A stretch of DNA of 64,000 bases from JBGSTR01 sp963707135 (lineage in GTDB: Bacteria; Pseudomonadota; Gammaproteobacteria; Chromatiales; Chromatiaceae). The stretch is from positions 1-64,000 of the forward strand of contig CAVPOY010000044.1 in assembly GCA_963707135.1 (NCBI GenBank), in the 5' to 3' direction. A program made the translations under genes and the position numbers. Of this stretch, positions 19,701 to 28,342 are shown piece by piece (position 1 is the first letter of the stretch; every line of letters starts with the position of its first letter). Below the pieces are notes generated by a model. That model did no database searches. It worked only from the letters and a program-made list of their open reading frames with translations, and was not told the origin of the DNA.

Positions 19701-20702
19701 GGGCTGATCCGCTTCAGCGTCGGCCTCGCCGCCTTCGTCGGGCTGCTATTGATCTATTCCAACGCGCTGCCGGCCCTGCGCGTGCTCGACGACCAGGTGC
19801 TTTGGCACACGACCGCGCTGGTAGACGGCGAGGAGCAGCGCCAGCCGATCACCCTCGTGGACCTGGGCCTCGCGGTTCTCTTCGCGGCGGGCACCTGGGT
19901 GCTGCTGCGACGGCTGCCGGCGCTGCTGGAGATCGTCCTGCTGCGGCGCTTCGACATGACCGCCGCGGACCGCTACGCGGCGACGACCCTGACCACCTAT
20001 TTCGTCGCCGCCGTGGGCATCCTGCTGGTTCTCGGCACGCTGGGGGCGAGCTGGTCCCAGCTCCAATGGATGGCCGCGGCGCTCAGCGTCGGCATCGGCT
20101 TCGGCCTCCAGGAGATCGTCGCCAACTTCATCAGCGGGCTGATTATCCTGTTCGAGCGGCCTATCCGGGTCGGCGACACGGTCACGGTGGGGGACACGGA
20201 CGGCGTCGTCACCAGGATCCGCATCCGAGCGACCACCATCCGCAACTTCGACCGCAAGGAGCTGCTGGTGCCGAACAAGGAGTTCATCACCGGCCGCCTG
20301 CTGAACTGGTCCCTGTCGGACCCGGTCACGCGCGTGGTGGTCGTCGTCGGGGTGGCCTACGGAAGCGACGTGGACGAGGCCCTCGCGATCATGAAGAACG
20401 TCGCCGAGGCTCACGAGCACGTGGTCGACGACCCGCCGCCGTTCGTGACCTTCGACACCTTTGGCGACAACGCGCTCGTCCTCACCCTGCGCGCCTATGT
20501 CGACTCCGTCGACGTGCGCCTGTCCACGGTCACCGCGCTCAACCGGGCCATCAACCGCGAGCTCGCCGCCGCCGGCATCAGTATCGCCTTTCCCCAGCGG
20601 GACGTGCATCTGGACACCAGCGCACCGCTGCGCGTGCAGATCGAACGGATCGCAAATCCAAGCGGTCCGACGTCGCCAGGGTTACCCGAGCGCACCGACT
20701 AG
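16722..20702 (+). CDS. MscK/KefA-type mechanosensitive channel preceded in frame by a channel-like domain
   Basis: Open frame of 1326 residues with two parts. Residues 1-176 resemble the two-helix channel at 9875 (shared HKALPGVILTALGLLLLH and ITLxxQW-type segments), but the filter is degenerate: TTFGGGDIALST. Residues 177 onward form a complete MscK: a signal-like start at Met 177 (ATG 17250, MSQRRQIAAATVALLLL), a long periplasmic coiled coil (about 220-680), about eight helices, and the MscS pore and beta domain (LQEIVANFISGLIILFERP, then VGDTVTVGDTDGVVTRIRI). MscK releases K+ and other solutes under membrane tension. The join may be a real fusion, or an inserted base may have hidden the TGA at 17224-17226. 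It is coupled to the DUF900 gene by ATGA. Confidence 0.82.
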   Translation: MTMPLVASRLPVVLTVLIQGFGSVWRLRVLFRHSFDSDGELPPHKALPGVILTALGLLLLHCVQILVWAVAYRPLTSVQPIDSLEGAVNFSAATFTTFGGGDIALSTEQWQLLTGIDAPNGLVLLGCATALLFAVSHRSGSSHALCKSEDGTYRRAQWPSLLEPRDVLITDPGVRSMSQRRQIAAATVALLLLAALTLAAAAQDSEGALPFPLVTSAVLEAKIAETQDATDLTDEARERLVALYRKSLSNLGAVRASQEAAATYRDLGTRAPLEIEALRAERERALTEPPLESLDVDAETPLAELQRSLQEERADLAAVQARHDDLQDRLAFQKVRPNAVRQRLAEATEERTVAAAALKAAAADKTDPALGTALAEARRWELETRYLALSTEITMLDQELLSRDARLGLLEAKLEKEAASIAWIRPRVEALDARIIAKRLQAAEQANEEAERMRRATEGTDPVLQRLSEGNAELTQILNDLTSGLQALDRQRAQAEQLTERMAADYRDTRDTLGSGQLGGDLGSVLLEQRDALPDLQAIRQLRQERQERIGRSNTRRLRHRAEARRLGDIEAAVAAYQEELQRAPTPTLTDRLRELVDGRVELLGRVLETEELYRTSLGELDAAEKALLTVVGDYEQLLLEHLAWLRTESPIAVRHLLELPAQLAGAPAVARGGGVDGALLDRLMVSPVLWTGVLAAAALLWGRRWITAAIGRIAGRLGKPTTDSFGHTVRVLALTPLLALPLPLLLAAMDWALSLDPLGTEMTRALGQTMERVAGMTLMVTLLIAICVPRGLAAAHFRWPEQNLALLRAESRRLLWIAVPAALLVHAAIDLYPAHSGGATARLTAPIAYGAIAWFLYRVFHPRRGVLAALRHTGEYPLIMRGYWIWYPLLVLYPIILAVLALSGYQYTVRIESYNLTASLRLLLALVLVNALALRWLRVVRRRLAYEAALERREAAREAAKADLLPESGAEAAELQFDEPEADLSALSDDTSGLIRFSVGLAAFVGLLLIYSNALPALRVLDDQVLWHTTALVDGEEQRQPITLVDLGLAVLFAAGTWVLLRRLPALLEIVLLRRFDMTAADRYAATTLTTYFVAAVGILLVLGTLGASWSQLQWMAAALSVGIGFGLQEIVANFISGLIILFERPIRVGDTVTVGDTDGVVTRIRIRATTIRNFDRKELLVPNKEFITGRLLNWSLSDPVTRVVVVVGVAYGSDVDEALAIMKNVAEAHEHVVDDPPPFVTFDTFGDNALVLTLRAYVDSVDVRLSTVTALNRAINRELAAAGISIAFPQRDVHLDTSAPLRVQIERIANPSGPTSPGLPERTD

Positions 20703-21506
20703 CCTGGCTAGCTGGGACTGGGCGCCTCGGTGTCCCCGATAGTTGGCCCCGGGGCGTGAGGAAAAATAGGTGACGCACCACTGTCCTCGACTACCGTATA
20801 CCCCACCAGGAATTTGCACGTTGCCGTGCCACGTAGGACGCGGTGCGGTACTAGCCGCATCGATCGAGATTCACCACTATTGCATTGATCGCGGCCGCAT
20901 GACGGAGAAAATTGGCCACCATCTAAGGGCACCGGATAGACACCCCGCTCACGCGTGCTCATCCCTCGACGGACGGCTGCCATGGGGCAAACTTTCCTAA
21001 CCGAGGCACCCCCCGCCTGCCCTGGTTCGATGTCGAAATGCGCTAGAGCCAACGGCTGCAAGCGCGCCCGAGGTACTCGGGGACGGATCATCGATACGCG
21101 CCTGGGCGATCATTCTGGACCTTGAGGCGAGGGTCCAAGCCGGAATCCCATTGATTCGAATAGTTCCGCGTCAAGACTCATCGTCCTACATCAATCGGAG
21201 AGATCGCGTATGCAATGGACGCGTCATGGCGGGACATCGGACCGGCGCCGTAGGGTGTCGAATTGCGCTCCACGGGACTGGCGCCATGCACGAAGCTCGG
21301 CACCAGAACGCCGTCATGGCCGGCCAAACTCCGATGTTCCGGGCCCTCGCGGGGCGATGATTGGCGACCGTACCCTGATCGGTCACGACCTGTGGGTCAG
21401 CTCAGCGGGCACGGGCACCAACATGTCTTAGATTTACCACCGAACCAATTGCAAACTATTGCTTTTATCCGTTGTGTCTTTGCGGTTCTGACTGCTGAAT
21501 TAAGGG
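20703..21506. other. Gene-poor interval of about 800 bases
   Basis: Between the MscK stop and the cobO stop. Several short open frames exist on both strands, but none shows a domain, signal peptide or credible start. No tRNA, repeat or IS end was recognised. It may be decayed sequence; the stretch near 21430-21500 is noticeably more AT-rich. Confidence 0.5.
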
Positions 21507-22112
21507 TTACAGCTCAATGCCCTTCTGCGCCATGACCCCCGCGTCGAAGGCGTGCTTGATGGGACGCATCTCGGTCACGGTATCGGCGATCTCGATCAGC
21601 GCGTCCGGTGCCGCCCGGCCGGTGACGATGACGTGCTGATGGGAGGGTCGCGCCTGGAGCGCCTCGAGCACCTGGTCTTTCGGGACCAACCCGAGCTTTA
21701 GCGCGATGTTGAGCTCGTCGAGAACGACCATCTGGTAAGCCGGATCCGCCAGGAATCCGCGCGCCGTTTCCCATGCCGCAAGGGCCGCCCGCCGGTCGCG
21801 CTCCTTGTCCTGGGTCTCCCAGGTGAAGCCCTCGCCCATGACGTGAAACTCGAGCTCCGGGAAGCGCCGGAAGAAGGCCTCCTCGCCGGTCGCGAAGCTG
21901 CCCTTGATGAACTGGATCACGGCCACCTTCATGCCGTGACCGAGTGCGCGGGCCACCATGCCGAAGGCCGACGAGCTCTTGCCCTTGCCGTTTCCGGTGT
22001 TCACCACCAGCACCCCACGGTCCTCCTGGGCGCTGGAAACGCGTGCGTCGACAACCTCCTTCTGGCGTTGCATCCGCCTCCGGTGCCGTTCGCTGGCCTC
22101 GTGGTCCGTCAT
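21507..22112 (-). CDS. cobO: Cob(I)yrinic acid a,c-diamide adenosyltransferase
   Basis: CobA/CobO/BtuR-type ATP:corrinoid adenosyltransferase, 201 residues, normal length. It attaches the 5'-deoxyadenosyl group to cob(I)alamin or cobyrinic acid diamide in the cytoplasm. The P-loop is VNTGNGKGKSSSAFGM, followed by VAVIQFIKGSFATGEE and VVLDELNIALKLG, all diagnostic. The ATG at 22112 overlaps the stop of the upstream btuM-like gene (ATGA), so it is the third gene of the riboswitch-controlled cobalamin operon. The context (receptor and transporter, no corrin-ring synthesis genes here) favours salvage of imported corrinoid, for which btuR is the alternative name. Confidence 0.92.
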   Translation of the reverse strand: MTDHEASERHRRRMQRQKEVVDARVSSAQEDRGVLVVNTGNGKGKSSSAFGMVARALGHGMKVAVIQFIKGSFATGEEAFFRRFPELEFHVMGEGFTWETQDKERDRRAALAAWETARGFLADPAYQMVVLDELNIALKLGLVPKDQVLEALQARPSHQHVIVTGRAAPDALIEIADTVTEMRPIKHAFDAGVMAQKGIEL

Positions 22113-22696
22113 CGGGCGTGAGCGCCCCCTGCCCCGCTGCCCGCTAGAGCCCGTGTGGTACCCAGGTGGATGATGGCGGCCGCCCCAATGTAGGCGATCA
22201 GTCCCATCAGCGTCTGCGGCAGGTAAGTGGCCAGACGACCGGCCAACTCGGCCAGACTCAGGGTCTCGAAACGGCCCGAGAAGAGATAGAAGCCCCCGCT
22301 AGCGAACAGTTCCGCGGCCAGCCCGCCGGCGAGCAGGGCCCCGGCGAGCACCGGAAGCGTCCGCGCGGCATCCTCGTGCCGGCCCGCGTACCATCGACCC
22401 GCGGCCCAGACGGCCCCGTAAGCGGGTAGCAGGAGACCGTAAGCCGGTGTCAGACAATAACTGCTGACGCCGCCCCAGCCGACGGCGATGATGTCGATCG
22501 CGGCCGCAACCCCGAACAGGGCCGGGAATGCCCAGGCCGGTCGCAAGTAAAAGCCGGCCAGGAAAAAGACCGCGAGCGTCGCGTCCGGTAGGTGTTGGCC
22601 CAGAGGAGCAAACTGCTGGCCCCTCGTGGCGGCCATGGTCGCGGCGAGGGCGAGGCCGATCAGGATCTGGTAACGGGATTCGAGGGATGCGGTCAT
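22109..22696 (-). CDS. btuM: BtuM-like cobalamin transporter (solitary ECF-type S-component)
   Basis: Inner-membrane protein of 195 residues with about six helices. I chose ATG 22696 (MTASLESRYQILIGLAL); the frame upstream to 22798 does not look coding. The gene lies between btuB and cobO and overlaps cobO by ATGA. In the characterised BtuM of Thiobacillus denitrificans, a Cys at position 80 binds the cobalt of cobalamin. Here a Cys lies at position 81 in an equivalent membrane context (VSSYCLTPAYG). Size, helix content, gene context and this Cys together support the assignment. Other ECF S-components or a generic membrane protein remain possible without an alignment. Confidence 0.72.
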   Translation of the reverse strand: MTASLESRYQILIGLALAATMAATRGQQFAPLGQHLPDATLAVFFLAGFYLRPAWAFPALFGVAAAIDIIAVGWGGVSSYCLTPAYGLLLPAYGAVWAAGRWYAGRHEDAARTLPVLAGALLAGGLAAELFASGGFYLFSGRFETLSLAELAGRLATYLPQTLMGLIAYIGAAAIIHLGTTRALAGSGAGGAHAR

Positions 22697-22807
22697 CGGT
22701 AGCACTCCGTCCGGTATCGGGTTATCGCCGAGCTCCTGCGCTCGTGTCCGACATTGTAGGTGGTGTCGGCACGCGCTGTAACCCGGCGGCAAAGGCACGC
22801 GTCCGGC

Positions 22808-24642
22808 TCAGGGCTCGTAACGCAGGGTCAGGTAGAAGGCCCGGCCCGGCTGGTTGTAGAAGGCCGCCGTCTCGTAATCCTCGTCGAGCAGGTTCTCGAG
22901 CCGGCCCTGAACCCGAAACACGGGCGTCAAGGCGTACTCCGCCGTCAGGCCCACCAGCGTATAGCCATCGAGCCGAACCTCGTTGGCCAGGTCATCGAAG
23001 CTGCGCCCCGAGACGAGCAGTGTCGCACCCGCGAACCAGCGTTCGAGGCGCCGGCCCAGCGTCAATTGGAACGTCTGTTCGGGCCGACGCGGCAGCAGGT
23101 TGCCCCCGTCGGGACCGTCGGAACGGTTCCGCGGGTCAAGCAGAGTCAGGCTCGCGCCCATGTCCCAGTCCTGCCAAGCCGCGTTCGCCGAGGCCTCCAG
23201 CCCGCGGATCCGCGCCGCGTCGATGTTATCGACGACATAGGTGAATGAGTCGAACGCGATCAGGTCGTCGATATCGGTCTGGTACAGGTTCAGAGCCCAG
23301 CCGCCCCCCGGGACGGAGCCGGAAAGACCCAGCTCGATGCTCCGGGACTGCTCGGGGTCCAGGTCCGGGTTCCCGAACACGGGAAAATAGAGATCATTGA
23401 AGGTGGGCGCCTTGTACGCGGTCCCGTAGGAAACGAACATCGCCGGACCCCTCACCGGCCGGTAGCCGAGCGCGGCGTTGCCGGTCATATGGCTTCCGAA
23501 CTGCTGGTTGTCGTCGCGGCGCAGGCTGAGCTTGACCTCGCCGGCACCGGCGGTGGCCTGGTACTCCGTGAAGATACCGGTATTGTCGCGGGAGTCCGCC
23601 GTGTATTCGACCGTGCCGTCGACCTTGTCATCCTGATAATCGACACCGAACGTGAGCAGTTGGGCCGGCGTGATGGCCAGGTTCGTCTGGAGCGAGGCCA
23701 GGTTACGTTCGGTGTCGAATCGATCCAGGAAGTCGCCCAGGTAGTATGCCCGGTACTTGTCTTGACTCCTTCCTGCCGACAGCAGAACGGTCCATGCATC
23801 GAGCGGCTCCAGCCTGACCTCGGCGCCGAGCACCTGTTGCTCGGCTCGCGAGCTGTTGCCCGAGTACGGACCGCCGTCGAAATCGGTGCGGCTGCTCGAC
23901 CCGAGATAGTGCACCCCCGCCTCCGCCGAAATCACCGAAACGATAGCCCGCGCGGGCGCTCGTACCGGTGTTCCGGTAGCCGTCCCGGTCCGGCTGGTAG
24001 ACGCCGCACCCGGCGAACGGCACGGGCTGGCCGTTACAGGCGTTGAATCCGTCCGTCTGCTGGAAACTCGCGCCCAGGTTGAACCAGCCGTCATCGCCCC
24101 CGCCGGAGATCCCGCCCGAGACACTCGCGGTGCCGTAGGACCCGGCACCGGCGCTGACCCGCGGTCGCAGCGCCCCGCCGCCGCGTTTGCGTGAATATCT
24201 GGATCACGCCGCCGATGGCCTCCGATCCATAGAGGCTCGAGCGCGGACCCCGCACGACCTCGATGCGATCGATCTGCTCGATCGGCAGATGCTCCAGCGG
24301 GGCCGCACCGATGGTCGCCGAGCCGACCTTGACACCGTCGATCAGAACCAGCACCTGGTCGGAATCCGCCCCCCGGAGCAGGACCGAGGACGGCTGGCCC
24401 GGCCCACCGCTGCTGACGATCGAGACACCGGGCAGACCGCTCAGCGCGTCGGGCACCGAGCGAAACTGGCGGCGCTCGATTTCAGCCCGGTCGATGACGG
24501 ACACCGAGGCCAAGGTCCGGTTCTCCGGCTCCGGAGTACGTGTCGCCGTGACGACCACCGGTTCGAGCAGCACGCCCTCCTCGTCCGACCAGGACGCCGA
24601 CAAAGGCAGCCAACAGACCGCCAGCAACAAGACCCGCTTCAC
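22808..24642 (-). CDS. btuB: TonB-dependent cobalamin receptor, two frameshifts
   Basis: Outer-membrane vitamin B12 receptor, about 610 residues after correction, normal for BtuB. A signal peptide (MKRVLLLAVCWLPLSASW) is followed by the TonB box region EPVVVTATRT and the plug domain (SVIDRAEIERR, VPDALSGLPGVSIVSSGG, DQVLVLIDGVKVG, IEVVRGPRSSLYGSEAIGG). The beta-barrel ends in the usual aromatic strand (FYLTLRYEP). The frame breaks near 24178 (GGCGGCGGGGCGC, minus strand) and near 23945 (GGCTATCGTTTCGG). Removing one base at each site restores one continuous barrel. A cobalamin riboswitch lies upstream, so expression should fall when adenosylcobalamin is plentiful. Confidence 0.88.
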
Positions 24643-24789
24643 GCAAACGCTCCTGCCGTTAGGTCGCGCACACCCGCGCGGACCGACTCATGCATTGACG
24701 TCAAGGCAGGACGACGGACGCGAGCGACACCCGGCGGGAGTCCGAGGCCGACACGCCGGTCAATCGCCCTCCGCGACCCCGGTTCGAAT

Positions 24790-24983
24790 CTCGCTGGCCG
24801 GTCTCCGGGCTCACGAGCGGGAGATGGGCTCCCTGGTACGGCGCCTTCCCATGGGTGTGCCACGGTGGCATGAGGCCGTGCCTTGACTCGTCTACCGTTG
24901 CGGGGGCAGCGCCGGATTGGTCCTACGACAGAGGACGGGCCGGCTTCCCGTTTAACCCGTCGGGCGGACGCCGTCGGGGCACC
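24790..24983 (-). promoter_or_regulatory. Cobalamin riboswitch upstream of btuB
   Basis: On the minus strand the diagnostic core GCTGCCCCCGCAACGGTAG spans 24910-24892. It is preceded by GGGAAGCCGG and AATCCGG elements. Downstream are the B12-box-like GCCACCGTGGCA (24870-24859), GGGAAGG (24850-24844) and AGCCCGGAGACCGGCC (24811-24796). This order and spacing match the AdoCbl riboswitch consensus. The 5' boundary (GGTGCCCC at 24983) is estimated. About 150 bases remain to the btuB ATG, room for the expression platform. Control is expected to be repression by adenosylcobalamin. Confidence 0.9.
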
Positions 24984-25069
24984 AGAAGATGGGGGTTTGA
25001 CAGTACAGCCTGGACGCGCGGCGGGTCAACGGCCGCTTGCCGCTATTCGACCCGGGCTTCCGCGTCCGA

Positions 25070-25639
25070 TCACGGCCCGGACCTGCCCCCGATCTGCAGC
25101 GTCGCCAGGTCCCCGAGTGCGGCGCGAATCTCGTCGAGTCGCGGCGGTCTCGCCTCCCACATATCGGCAAGCAGGCCCAGGCAGGTCAGCCGCATCAGGT
25201 TCGGGTCCTTGGGGCTCGCGAGCCAGAAGTGGTAACCCTCCTGAACCAAAGGCGTGCCGCCGTCCTTTCCGGCCATCACGAAGCGTGGCACAGCCGTTGG
25301 CCTGCGCTCGGCTACCTCGGTCCAGTATCTCTGGACGCGGGCGATCCGGTAGTCCCCGGCCGCGATCGTCTGCGGGCGATCGGGGTCGATCCGGCGCACC
25401 TCCAGACCGCAGCTGGGCGTCGGGCTGGCGCCCGAGTTGCTGAGCCGCCCCTGCCGAAAGAAGACCCGTGCCCGTCCCGGTGCGACCGGGACCGGCTGGT
25501 TCAGACGGAGCAGGCTCCCGGGCGGAATCTCGGTCCACTCGCCGGACGATTCACGGACGAGGGTCTCGCAGCCCGCGAGCAGCACGCCCGAGATCAGCAG
25601 AGGAAGCCAGCCGCCGATCAATGAGCGGATTCGTTTCAT
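25070..25639 (-). CDS. Predicted lipoprotein of unknown function
   Basis: I chose ATG 25639 because it yields a lipoprotein signal, MKRIRSLIGGWLPLLISGVLLAGC, with lipobox LLAGC; the frame extends further upstream without signal character. The mature part of about 165 residues has SGEWTEIPPGSLLRLNQPVPV, GRARVFFRQG and a conserved-looking Cys (PSCGLEVR). I do not recognise a family. It follows mgtE on the same strand after a 160-base gap and ends 86 bases before the riboswitch, so it could share the mgtE transcript. Envelope location is the only functional statement supported. Confidence 0.68.
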   Translation of the reverse strand: MKRIRSLIGGWLPLLISGVLLAGCETLVRESSGEWTEIPPGSLLRLNQPVPVAPGRARVFFRQGRLSNSGASPTPSCGLEVRRIDPDRPQTIAAGDYRIARVQRYWTEVAERRPTAVPRFVMAGKDGGTPLVQEGYHFWLASPKDPNLMRLTCLGLLADMWEARPPRLDEIRAALGDLATLQIGGRSGP

Positions 25640-25798
25640 CTCACGCAAGCGCATCCGAATGGATGACCATCTGACCGAATCGCAAACGCGCCACAAGCGC
25701 CAAGCCAGCCCGCCGCTAGTCATGGGTCTACTCTCCCTCCCGGCGTTTTCCGCAGTGTCATTGGCGCCCTTGGCGGTTACGACCGTCTGCACTCCCGG

Positions 25799-27392
25799 CT
25801 AAATCAGCAACAGGGTCGCCAGCCCGAGAAAGGCGAAGAAGCCCACGACGTCGGTCACGGTCGTCAGCACGACACTGCCGGCGAGCGCGGGGTCGATGCC
25901 GAAACGACGCATGATCAGGGGAATCGCCACGCCGGCCACCGAGGCACACAGGAGGTTCAGCAGGATTGCCGCCGCGATTATGCCCCCGATCGCCCAGTTG
26001 CCAAACCAGATCACCGACAGCAGGGCGACGACGACGGCCCAAAGCACCCCGTTGAGCAGCGCGATCCCAATCTCCTTGAGGAGCAGGACGCGGGCATTGC
26101 CCTGCTCCAGATGCCCAAGGGCCAGGCCGCGGATCACCAGCGTCAGCGTCTGGCTTCCGGCGATACCGCCCATGCTCGCGACGATCGGCATCAGCACGGC
26201 CAGGGCCACGACCTTCTCCAGCGTACCCTCGAACAGGCCGATGACCCAGGCGGCGAGGAACGCGGTCAGCAGATTGATGCCGAGCCAGACCGCCCGCCGC
26301 CGACTGCTCGTGAGCACCGGCGCAAACATGTCCGCCTCCTCGTCGAGGCCGGCCATACCCATCAACGACCGCTCGGATTCCTCCCGGATCACGTCCATGA
26401 CATCGTCCACGGTGATCCGCCCAAGCAGACGCCCCTCCTCGTTCACGACCGGCGCCGAGATCAGGTCCTGGTCCTCGAAACGGCGCGCCACCTCGTGGCT
26501 CGGGGTCAGCCCGGGTATGGGCTCGAAGTCGGTGTCCATGACCGCGGCGACCGTCGTCTCAGGCGGGGTCGTGAGGAGGCGGCGCAGGCGCAGCACACCC
26601 TGGTAGCGCTGCTGGCGATCCACCACCATCAGCTTGTCGGTATTGTCCGGCAGGTCGTCGAGCAGGCGCAGATAGCGCAGCACGGTCTGAATCCTCAGGT
26701 CCGGTCTCACCGAGATCTGGTCCAGGTTCATCAGACCGCCGGCGCGTGTCCTCCGGGAAGGACAGCATGGACTCGAGCCGGTCTCGCTCGTGCTCGCCCA
26801 GGGCCTGTAGGATCGCCCGGCCGGTCTCGGAGGGCAGGTCCTGGATAAGGTCGACCATGTCGTCGGGCTCGAGGCTCCGCACCGCGCAGACCAGGCTGTC
26901 CATGTCCATCTCCAGCGCGAGCCCGCGGCGAACTTCCTGGTGCAGGTGCCGCAGGACCTTCCCGGCCTGGTCGCCGTCGACGACACCCCAGGCGGCGAAC
27001 CGTTCACGCGGCGGCAGCGACTCGAGCAACCCGGCCACTCGCGCCGGGTGGATCTTGCGGAACAGGCGCCCCACGCGCTTGAGCTTTTCCTGCTCCAGCA
27101 GGTCGAGCACCCGATCGAGCTGGGTCTCGCCACCCGCATCGGCCTCGGAAGGCTCATCGTCCTCTTCGAGCGCCTGCGTCAGCTGCCGCCCCAGATTTTC
27201 GTCTAGGTGACTCAGCACCTTGTCCTCGACCGCCGCGTCGACCTGCTCCCAGACCGAGAGTCGCTGGGCCGGCGAAAGCGACTCGAGCAGACTCGCGATC
27301 TTGGCCGGATGCATCGGCTTCAGGAGCTTGCGTACTCGGCGGCGTCGTCCCTTTTCCAGGGCCTTGTTTACGGAATCAAATTCGGTTTGCAT
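25799..27392 (-). CDS. mgtE: MgtE-type magnesium transporter with duplicated N-domain, frameshifted near 26745
   Basis: Mg2+ channel/transporter of about 530 residues; typical MgtE is about 450. An N-domain (KALEKGRRRRVRKLLKPMHPA, IASLLESLSPAQR, VLSHLDENLGRQL) is followed by a second similar unit (DLLEQEKLKRVGRLFRKIHPA, VAGLLESLPPRER, VLRHLHQEVRRGL). Two CBS domains and five membrane helices end in VVLTTVTDVVGFFAFLGLA. In known MgtE the N and CBS domains sense cytosolic Mg2+ and close the pore. The frame breaks at about 26745; omitting one base joins LSFPEDTR with GGLMNLDQISVR. The start at 27392 (MQTEFDSVNKAL) precedes the first N-unit. Confidence 0.87.
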
Positions 27393-27560
27393 TTCGGAGC
27401 CTTGGCGAAGTAACTTGAACTTCAGACTGAGGATTAGCGATTGCCGCGCAGCACGGCGGGTCACGGCGATCTGCGGTCGTCCAGCCGCCTATGCGAAACT
27501 CTGTCCGCCGCGACAGAAATCGATGGGCAGAACCCGTGCGGCACCCGTCGCGAGGATCCG

Positions 27561-27758
27561 ATGAACCCGCTTGAAACCCTGCTGCTCGACTGTCCCTGGT
27601 GCGCTTCACCGCTCGAGATCTGCGTCGACCTGAGCGCCGGCTCGCAGTGCTACGTGGAGGACTGCCAGATATGCTGCGCGCCCATGGTCGTGACGGTACG
27701 GATCGGTGAGGACCACGACATCCAGCCCCGCGTGACCCTGGAGCGGGAAGGCGATTGA
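27561..27758 (+). CDS. CPXCG-type cysteine-rich small protein
   Basis: Protein of 65 residues. The ATG at 27561 starts MNPLETLLLDCPWCASP; a CPWC knuckle near residue 11 and a second cluster (CYVEDCQICCAPM) form a likely zinc-ribbon, as in the CPXCG-motif cysteine-rich family (PF14255). The acidic middle (ICVDLSAGSQ) also fits. The function of the family is not established; metal binding is inferred from the cysteines. It is the first plus-strand gene after mgtE, divergent from it. Confidence 0.83.
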   Translation: MNPLETLLLDCPWCASPLEICVDLSAGSQCYVEDCQICCAPMVVTVRIGEDHDIQPRVTLEREGD

Positions 27759-27977
27759 GCGACGTGCCCGCGGTGGCTCCGCTCGGGCGAACACGGCATT
27801 CTCGACCCGACTCCGGGCGCAAGATACCCGACAGCCGAGACCGGGCTCAGCCTCTTGGATTGTACCGGCTCGGCCGGGTACGTCGCCTGTTGGATCGGGT
27901 GTGCGCGCCAGCCGCGGGAGTCAGGTCGAACCGCCCGAAGACGACCAGGTCAACCTTGCGCGAGAGAGGAGACGCGA

Positions 27978-28274
27978 ATGGACATCCCCACGATACTTCA
28001 GAATTGGCCGCTGCAGGCCGCGGCGGCGATCGTAGCGGGCGTGGTGATCCTGCTCGCGCCGCGGGTCTTGAACTACGCGGTCGCGACCTACCTGCTCCTG
28101 ATCGGGGCGATGGGGCTGCTGCACTACTGGTACGGCAGCTCGATCCGCCCGCAGGCGGTGATCTCGCTGGTGGCCGGTGCGCTGGTGCTGTTCAAGCCGA
28201 ATATCCTCAACTACACGGTCGGGGTGTATCTGATTCTGATCGGCCTGCTCGAGTCCGGAGTCATCCGGTTCTGA
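27978..28274 (+). CDS. DUF3096 small membrane protein
   Basis: Protein of 98 residues with three or four hydrophobic helices. Two similar halves are visible (AAAIVAGVVILLAPRVLNYAV... and VISLVAGALVLFKPNILNYTV...), each followed by a YLxLIG segment, the internal repeat of the DUF3096 family. The ATG at 27978 follows GAGAGGAGACGCGA, a strong ribosome binding site. The role is unknown; it is probably in the inner membrane. Its neighbours give no functional link. Confidence 0.82.
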   Translation: MDIPTILQNWPLQAAAAIVAGVVILLAPRVLNYAVATYLLLIGAMGLLHYWYGSSIRPQAVISLVAGALVLFKPNILNYTVGVYLILIGLLESGVIRF

Positions 28275-28342
28275 CTCGCGGCGGGACCCGGTAAGCCCGG
28301 AGGGCCCTTGCGCGATTCCCGAGGGCCGATTCCTCGGGCGCC

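Noticed and set aside
19169..20773. 534-codon open frame
   Set aside because: Shadow of the MscK membrane and MscS domains.
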